Shown here: positions 58,261 through 64,000 of the stretch, piece by piece
Numbering within the stretch: position 1 is the stretch's first letter
Layout of the letters: every line of letters starts with the position of its first letter
Assembly: GCF_000715075.1 (NCBI RefSeq)
Contig: NC_134080.1
Span: 34,390,758-34,454,757, forward strand
Direction: 5' to 3'
Source of the DNA: Nicotiana tabacum
Lineage: Eukaryota; Streptophyta; Magnoliopsida; Solanales; Solanaceae
DNA: 64,000 nucleotides
The notes under the pieces: generated by a model
What the model saw: only the letters and a program-made list of their open reading frames with translations
Told to the model about the DNA's origin: nothing
Database searches by the model: none
Program-made: the position numbers and the translations under genes

Positions 58261-59590
58261 ACTGAGAAGATGTCCTGCTCCTTCCTCCCCATTTCATCAT
58301 GCTGCCCCAGAACGCAACCGAAAGCTCCATCCAATACTGCAAGGTAGAGTAATAAGGGTCTACCTGGCTCGGGCGGGACCAAGACTGGTGGTGTTGACAG
58401 GTACTCCTTGATTCTGTTGAAGGCCCTTTGGCAGTCATTAGTCCATTTGGTAGCGGCGCCCTTCTTCAACATATTAAAGATTGGCTCACAGATAATTGTA
58501 GATTGTGCTATGAACCGACTGATGTAGTTGAGTCTCCCCAAGAAACTCATCACATCCTTCTTGTTCTTTGGCGGTGGTAGTTCTTGAATAGCTTTGACTT
58601 TCGACAGATCCAGTTCTATCCCTTGGTGGATCACAATAAACCCAAGCAATTTCCCAGCGGGAACCCCAAATACGCACTTGGTGGGATTCAATTTTAGATT
58701 GTACCTTCGCAATCTATTAAAGAACTTCCTCAAATCTTCCATATGATCAGTGGCCTTCTTGGACTTGATGATGACATCATCTACATATACCTCAATCTTC
58801 TTATGTATCATATCATGGAAAATGGTGGTCATGGCCCTTAGGTAGGTGGACCCTGCATTTTTCAGGCCGAACGACATCATCTTGTAACAGTACATTCCCC
58901 ACGGCATAATGAAAGTCGTTTTCTCAGCATCTTCTTCATCCATCCAGATCTTATGATAACCAGCGAAACAATCCACGAATGACTGCAGCTCATGCTTGGC
59001 GCAATTGTCAATCAGGATGTGTATATTTGACAAAGGAAAGTCGTCCTTTGGACTGGCCCAGTTGAGATCCCGGTAGTCGACACAGACTCTGACCTCCCCA
59101 TCCTTCTTTGGCACTGGCAAGATGTTGGCTAACCATGTCGGGTATTCTACTACCCTGAGAACCTTAGTTTTGACTTGCTTAGTGACTTCTTCCTTGATTT
59201 TAAAACTCATATCAGGCTTGAAATTTCTGAGCTTTTGCTTTACCGGCGAACATGTCGGGTCGATCTGCAGTTTCTGAGCCACAATAGACGTACTCAGACC
59301 AGTCATGTCATCATATGACCAGACGAATATGTCCTCATATTCCTTTAGAAATTCTGTGTATTCTTCCTTTTCTGGTGGCGATAGGTGAATGTTGATTCGC
59401 GTTTCCTTGACGTTTTTTGCATCTCCCAGGTTAACAATTTCGGTCTCGTCCAGGTTGGACTTAGGTCTGTCTTCGAAATTCTCAACTTCTCTAACAATCT
59501 CGTCAGGTATGTCATTTTCCTCCGAATCAATATCCGTTTGTTGCGTTGTCTCATTGCATGTCACAGTCATTGGTTCATCAAGATAAGTAA
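58260..59590 (-). pseudogene. Ogre reverse transcriptase
   Basis: An open reverse-strand frame of about 450 codons. The N-terminal part reads YLDEPMTVTCNETTQQTDID; then come IFVWSYDDMTGL, VRVCVDYRDLNWASPKDDFP, FVDCFAGYHKIWM, MPWGMYCYKMMSFGLKNAGS, the catalytic YVDD (about 58775-58788), LNPTKCVFGVPAGKLLGFIV and FLGRLNYISRFIAQ, ending in the start of RNase H (DGAFGCVLGQHDE.GRKEQDI). It is the best preserved domain in the window; all RT motifs are readable and the frame breaks only at its 3' end near 58260. Confidence 0.93.
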
Positions 59591-59740
59591 TAGTAATGTT
59601 GTATAAGTAAAGTGATGAGAGAAAACAATAATGAGTGTTGATTCATAAAAAAAAAGTCAAAATGCTTTGATAAATTGCATAATTGTTTTGAACATTGAAG
59701 ATCTTATTACGGGAATTGAAAATGCAAAAAGAAAATCATT
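59591..59740 (-). other. Non-coding gap between the protease/G-patch frame and the RT frame (intron position in Ogre)
   Basis: The upstream frame ends TSIIHYFIY and a stop at 59740; the RT frame starts in a different phase with TYLDEPMTV near 59590. The gap is AT-rich with polypyrimidine runs. Ogre elements are known to carry an intron between protease and RT. A donor could be GTAGCA near 59776, but I see no convincing acceptor. Confidence 0.4.
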
Positions 59741-60297
59741 TAGTAAATAAAATAGTGAATGATGCTTGTTTTAGCCTTGCTACCCTGAGGCTCGTCGGCC
59801 TCTGGTTGTCCTGATGGTCCAATTGTTGAGGCGTGCCCTCTGCTCATAGCCTGTATGGAAGGGCCTTCCTCCCCCTCCTCCTCGAGAACGACACAACAGT
59901 CCATGTCATTGTCTTCTAGGAACAAGTTCTTCACCGCTGCAAGTGCGTCTTCTTTGTCTGACCCATAAACAATGTCAATTTGTTGGAACTCCAAACGTGG
60001 TATTGGCTGCTCTAGCAGATAATAAGGACCACGCCATGGTGGCAACCAGTTGTTGAATTCTTCCCAGGTGTAATCATATCCCAAACCGAAGGTAGTGCCA
60101 TGTTTCTTGAGTTTTATGGGCTTAGCGATTCCTTGGAGGTTCTTGCTGAGCCCCTTGCCAGGTTCGTACCCACTCCAATTCAGTATTCTCTCGATTTTCT
60201 TATCCCACCATTTGTCTTTGTCAACAGCATTTACCCGTTCAATGTGGTGGTAAGTCTCTTCACCCAGCTTCCTTCTTCCCTCGATCGCCGAAATGGT
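59741..60297 (-). pseudogene. G-patch-like region of the Ogre polyprotein
   Basis: On the reverse strand, following the protease after a stop at about 60298, the frame reads SAIEGRRKLGEETY and then a glycine-rich G-patch-like motif, GYEPGKGLSKNLQGIAKPIK with FGLGY after it (60085-60170). Next comes WEEFNNWLPPWRGPYYLLEQ and an acidic tail (VVLEEEGEEG). G-patches bind RNA or helicases in host proteins, and some retroviral proteases carry one. The role here is unknown. Confidence 0.6.
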
Positions 60298-60700
60298 CTA
60301 GCGACTGTATATAGGGTTGCTACCGTCACCATGAATTATCACCTCTTGGTGATTCCATTCAAAATTTACTGCCTGATGTAGTGTTGATGCTACGGCCCTA
60401 GCAATATGAATCCATGGTCGTCCCAACAGCAGGTTGTAAGATGTTGGCACGTCTATCATCTGGAAATCGACATCGAACCATGTTGGTCCCATTTGCAAGC
60501 ATAGAACAATCTCACCAACGGTGGACCTCTGAGATCCATCGAAGGCTTTCACATTGATTGCTCCATCTTTTATCTCATGCAGTCATTTACCTAGCTTCTT
60601 GAGTGTCACCAACGGACAAATGTTGAGACTGAAACCTTCATCGATTAGGATTCTGGTGATAAAATAGTCCTCGCATTTCACGGTGATGTGCAGTGCTTTG
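60298..60700 (-). pseudogene. Ogre aspartic protease
   Basis: Reverse strand. VKCEDYFITRILIDEGFSLN then ICPLVTLKKLG holds the active-site region; IDEG stands where IDGG is usual in this lineage. After a stop in the LGK-to-LHEI joint (about 60582) the flap half follows: VKAFDGSQRSTVGEIVLCLQ and TSYNLLLGRPWIH. Cuts the Gag-Pol precursor in living relatives; disabled here. Confidence 0.82.
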
Positions 60701-63204
60701 TTGTGCCCCAAACCTTCATGTGGCAGCTCGTCCTCATGAAAGGTGATCTTATGGCTCTCCAACACATGTCCTACCGTGTTGGCCATTTCCCCGCCAGTGA
60801 TGTTGCTTGGTATGTATACTTCACTCAGCACCTTTAGCAGAGCATTCTTGTGTGCCTCAGAATTCTGTAGCAAAGAGAGAATGGATATCTGTGTCGGTGT
60901 CTTGTTTAACTGGTCGATGACCAAATACTCCTTGGCATGTATTTTCCTCCAGAGGTCATCTGGACCTGTCTCGATGATGGGTGACCAGTTAGAGGCCTGC
61001 TTGCTAGACTCAGCTAGATGTTCAGGGGCATAGACTCTACCAAATCTTGTCATACCATGTGCTGCAATAGTCTCTTCGAACATGACCTTACCTTTCCTCC
61101 TCACCTCGGCTGTATAGTCCCAGAGCACAGCCTTTGTATGGAATGGTGTCATGGCCGACATCGTCATTGGGATCGGCGTGGCTATCCTTACTCTGAATGG
61201 AGTGTGTGCCTTGGGTGGCAAAACTGCAACCTCAAATGGTGCGGGTGTGTTTGCCTAAGACACGAATTCAACCTCAATTGGTGCTGGTGTCTTTGCGGAC
61301 GATGTTGATTCAAATTCAAGTGGTACAGACAAGTTCACCTCAGCGTCCTCAGATGGTTGAATCTGGACTATGATTGGATTGAGAGTGACTGCTAGCTTCT
61401 TTGGGTTATCACCTTCTGCGATCAACCCGATTGATCCCTCGGGATCCCAATCATCCTCTATCTCAATCATGTGTATACCTCCACCCTTATGGTCTGGCAG
61501 AGGGTTATTGCGGACATTTGGAGCAGGTTCCTTTGCCATAATAATCTTGTTATCAATTAAAGACTGGATCTTGTCTTTCAAGGAACGACATTCATCGATG
61601 GTGTGCCCTTTCATGCCGGAGTGGTATGCACAAGATTTATTTGGGTTGACCCACTGAGAAGGGTTCTCAGGGGTTGTAGAAGGGACGGGGGTGACATAAC
61701 CAGCGGCTTTGAGTCTCTCATACAACTGGTCAATGGGTTCAACAATGGTTGTGTATTGTTTTGGAGGTCTGCGATCAAAATTTGGCCGAAGTCTAGGGAA
61801 GTTTTAGCGTGAAGGAGGTGATTGATAGTGGGATGGTTAAGTATTATAGGTTTGGTAGACATGAGCAGGTTGGGAGTATCTGGGTGAAGTAGGTTGATAT
61901 GCGGGAGGTGGAGATGACTGATAAGTCGGTGGAGTTTGGTATGAGGGTAAAGGTGCTTGGTAATTTGGGGTTGGCTGATATGTGAGTGGAGGTGTTGGGT
62001 AAGTTTGGTATTTGAGGGGAGACTTGGTCCTTTATGAACCCATCACGGCCCCTACGTCCCTTTTCTTCGATGCACCACTAGACTGTAAAGCCTTATTTGT
62101 AGCTTGCAAGGCCTCGAAGTTTGTAACCATACCGCTTTTGATACCCTCTTCAATTCTTTCACCTAGTTTGATAATATTGGAAAACTTGTGGTTCTCAACC
62201 ATCATTAGCCGCTCATAGTACTATGGGTCCTGAGTCCGGATAAAGAACTTGTTCATTTATTCCTCTTCTAAGGCAGGTTTGACCTTAGCAGCTTCGGATC
62301 TCCAGCGAGTGGCATACTCGTGAAATATCTCTGTGGGTTTCTTCTTTAGATTCTGTATATAGAACACATCTGGCGCATTCTCTTTGTTAAACCTGAACAT
62401 GTCCATAAAATCGGATGCCATGCCTACCCAGCTTGACCACTTCTTTGGATCTTGGCTGATGTACCAAGACAGCGCATCTCCTTTCAAACTCCTCATAAAC
62501 AGCTTTATGCGGATTCTCTCGTCTTTCCCTACTCCAACTAGCTTGTCGCAGTACGTCCTTAAATGGACCCTTGGATTTCCTGTACCATCAAACATTTCGA
62601 ACTTCAAAGGTTTGTACCCCTCGGGTAGTTCGACATTGGGCTGTATGCAAAGATTTTCATAGTTCAGCCCTTCGATTCCTTTGCTTCCCTCAATGCCCTG
62701 AATCCGGCTAGTAAATTTCTTAAGTTCCTCATCCAAGTTTCTAATAAGCAGATCTTTTTCATCAGACTCAGGTGTTCTTGAGATAGGTTGGGTGGAGTGT
62801 GGCATGGTTTCCACGTAGATAGGGGTGTTATGGTGGGTGTGAAAGTGGTCGTTTGTGGAGTTTTAGGGTTCTGGGATGAGTAGTGGAGTGTTGTTTGGGG
62901 TATGGTAGGTGTTACATTGGGTCTTTGGTGGAACAGTATGATGGTGAGAAACGGGATGATTTTGTTGCTTTGGGATATTTTGAGGAGGTGTAGGGTTTTG
63001 AGTGTTGGGAAAGTTGATATTTGGGGTGTTGAGGGAAAATGACAGGCTTGCCAGATTCCGAACCTGATCGAGCGCTTCTTGGAATTTCAGCAGCTTCTGT
63101 TCAAGTTAGGATACATTCACCTTAGGAACCTGAGTACCAGGGCCATTTGTGGCCTCTACCCGTTCAGTTAGATTCTTCTTTCTGACGTTGTTCAAATCTT
63201 CCAT
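60701..63204 (-). pseudogene. Ogre gag with zinc knuckle and linker
   Basis: The reverse-strand start is put at the ATG 63202-63204 (MEDLNNVRKKNLTERVEATN), since this frame then runs through gag, protease and G-patch without a shift, broken only by stops. A Pro/Asn/His-rich part leads to the gag core (62814-62257): PLKFEMFDGTGNPRVHLRTY, KLFMRSLKGDALSWYIS, EYATRWRSEAAKV, like PF03732. Then a Tyr/Pro/Ser-rich part and a zinc knuckle variant CAYHSGMKGHTIDEC (about 61615-61660). About eight stops, mostly where CAA or CAG is plausible, for example QDP-stop-YYER at 62222. Confidence 0.88.
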
Positions 63205-63604
63205 CTTGCTTTTGTTCTTGTTTTTGACAAGACTGAGATGAGGTGTGGGTGGAGGGCCCCTGGATATCGTGGAATAAGATGATGATGTCAGAGTGTACGA
63301 ACTAACCTTTGGGGAGGGGAATAATAAAACAAAAAGGTAACCAAGTTAGTGAGGATCATAAAAAGTATTATAATATTTAAACACATAGTGTGGGAATGTA
63401 AATCGTGTCCTATTTTGGGGACCTCTTTATGCCCGGGGTAGACCTAGCGACAAGTTGATTTGGAGAATTTAGAATGCTAAATGTCTCATTTTATTGATAA
63501 ATAAATAAGACGAATCCCAAATCGCCACTAAATAGACAGGAAATAAAAGTCACTAATGGCCATTGGCCTTATCACATTTATAAAGCGAAAAGATAAACTT
63601 CTAT
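63205..63604 (-). other. Spacer between Ogre ORF1 and gag
   Basis: 400 bp without an ORF of note. Bases 63424-63604 match 48456-48630 in the truncated copy. Confidence 0.5.
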
Positions 63605-63925
63605 CTACTTGGTCCTAGAAGGACCTTCCTCAGGTTGAATGCTCTCATTGATCAAATCCTCTAGTTTGCGTAGGTTCACCAGTAAAAATGCCTTTGTCAG
63701 GTATTCTCCTTCGTTTCCCTCAGTGTTCTGGCAGTCGATGACTCTCTTCCTCATTTTTCCTTCTAATTCCAGCAAATTGTATTCCAGATATTCCAACATT
63801 TTGCTAGCTTTGGCGGACCTCTCTTTCCACTCATTGATTTCGTCATTTAATGGAAGACTCCTCCACCAGTCTAGCAAGAGTGGGGGCGTGCTAATCATAT
63901 CGAAACTGGGGACCTCGTGCCTCAT
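63605..63925 (-). pseudogene. Ogre ORF1 fragment
   Basis: An open reverse-strand frame of 106 codons: MRHEVPSFDMISTPPLLLDW then WRSLPLNDEINEWKERSAKA and a Leu/Glu/Lys coiled coil ending QPEEGPSRTK before its stop. It precedes gag, the place where Ogre elements carry an extra ORF of unknown function. It is far shorter than usual, so it is probably a deleted remnant. The homologous piece at 48630-48950 has two stops. The upstream part lies outside the window. Confidence 0.65.
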
Positions 63926-64000
63926 TTTTCTGCAATATAAACAAGGTTAGGCCCTTACCCCCACCAGACTCGACTATTTAATATCAAAAATTAGCATGAA
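63926..64000 (-). other. Ogre 5' leader, runs off the window
   Basis: Still collinear with 48951-49033 of the truncated copy. By that alignment the primer site and 5' LTR should lie about 600 bp beyond the window end. Confidence 0.6.

Overview
The window is plant nuclear DNA made almost entirely of nested, broken retrotransposons. It is probably from a Solanaceae (Nicotiana/Solanum-like) genome. That placement rests on the kinds of elements seen: Ogre/Tat, Athila and chromovirus-like Ty3/gypsy elements with initiator-Met, Asp-like and Arg-like primer sites, plus MULE and Stowaway elements. The family attribution comes from memory of repeat families and was not searched. I see no intact host gene, rRNA, tRNA or CRISPR array.

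Layout. 1-4838: a truncated LTR, remnants of a Mutator-like transposase and of a LINE-type RNase H, a 1.2-kb Pack-MULE that carries a perfect splice-bounded exon and sits inside another exon, and a Stowaway MITE. 4839-11465: remains of a reverse-strand Tat-type element. From right to left these are RNase H and integrase fragments, a 27-bp minisatellite, an oppositely transcribed intron-containing gene with its own TATA box (resembling the 'putative gypsy type transposon' family, PF04195), and an LTR. 11469-14189: an inverted, truncated second copy of that gene, fused directly to the RNase H fragment. 11850-23778: a tandem duplication, unit A up to 17108 and unit B from 17109. Each unit holds part of that gene plus the 5' flank, 5' LTR and gag start of an Athila-like element. 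Unit B also keeps a Tat-type 5' LTR with a primer site.

21850-45022: one Athila-like element bounded by a perfect 5-bp target-site duplication (AGTAC). It has 1.5-kb LTRs, a stop-ridden gag-pol, an env-like/transposon-protein ORF and a polypurine tract. Its pol is split at 28829-38272 by a nested, reverse-strand, apparently non-coding LTR element of the LARD type.

45825-48455: the 3' LTR of another reverse-strand chromovirus-like element, fused near 48455 to Ogre sequence. 48456-64000: reverse-strand Ogre sequence with one 4.6-kb LTR (49640-54284). This LTR has a primer site on one side and a polypurine tract on the other, so it serves as the 3' LTR of the right-hand copy and the 5' LTR of a truncated left-hand copy. 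The right-hand copy carries ORF1, gag, protease, a G-patch, RT, dual RNase H and integrase, all decayed, and a minisatellite-bearing 3' UTR.

All coding regions are inactivated. Many stops look like C-to-T changes (CAG/CAA/CGA to TAG/TAA/TGA), as expected for methylated, silenced repeats. The two duplication units show such changes arising independently after duplication.
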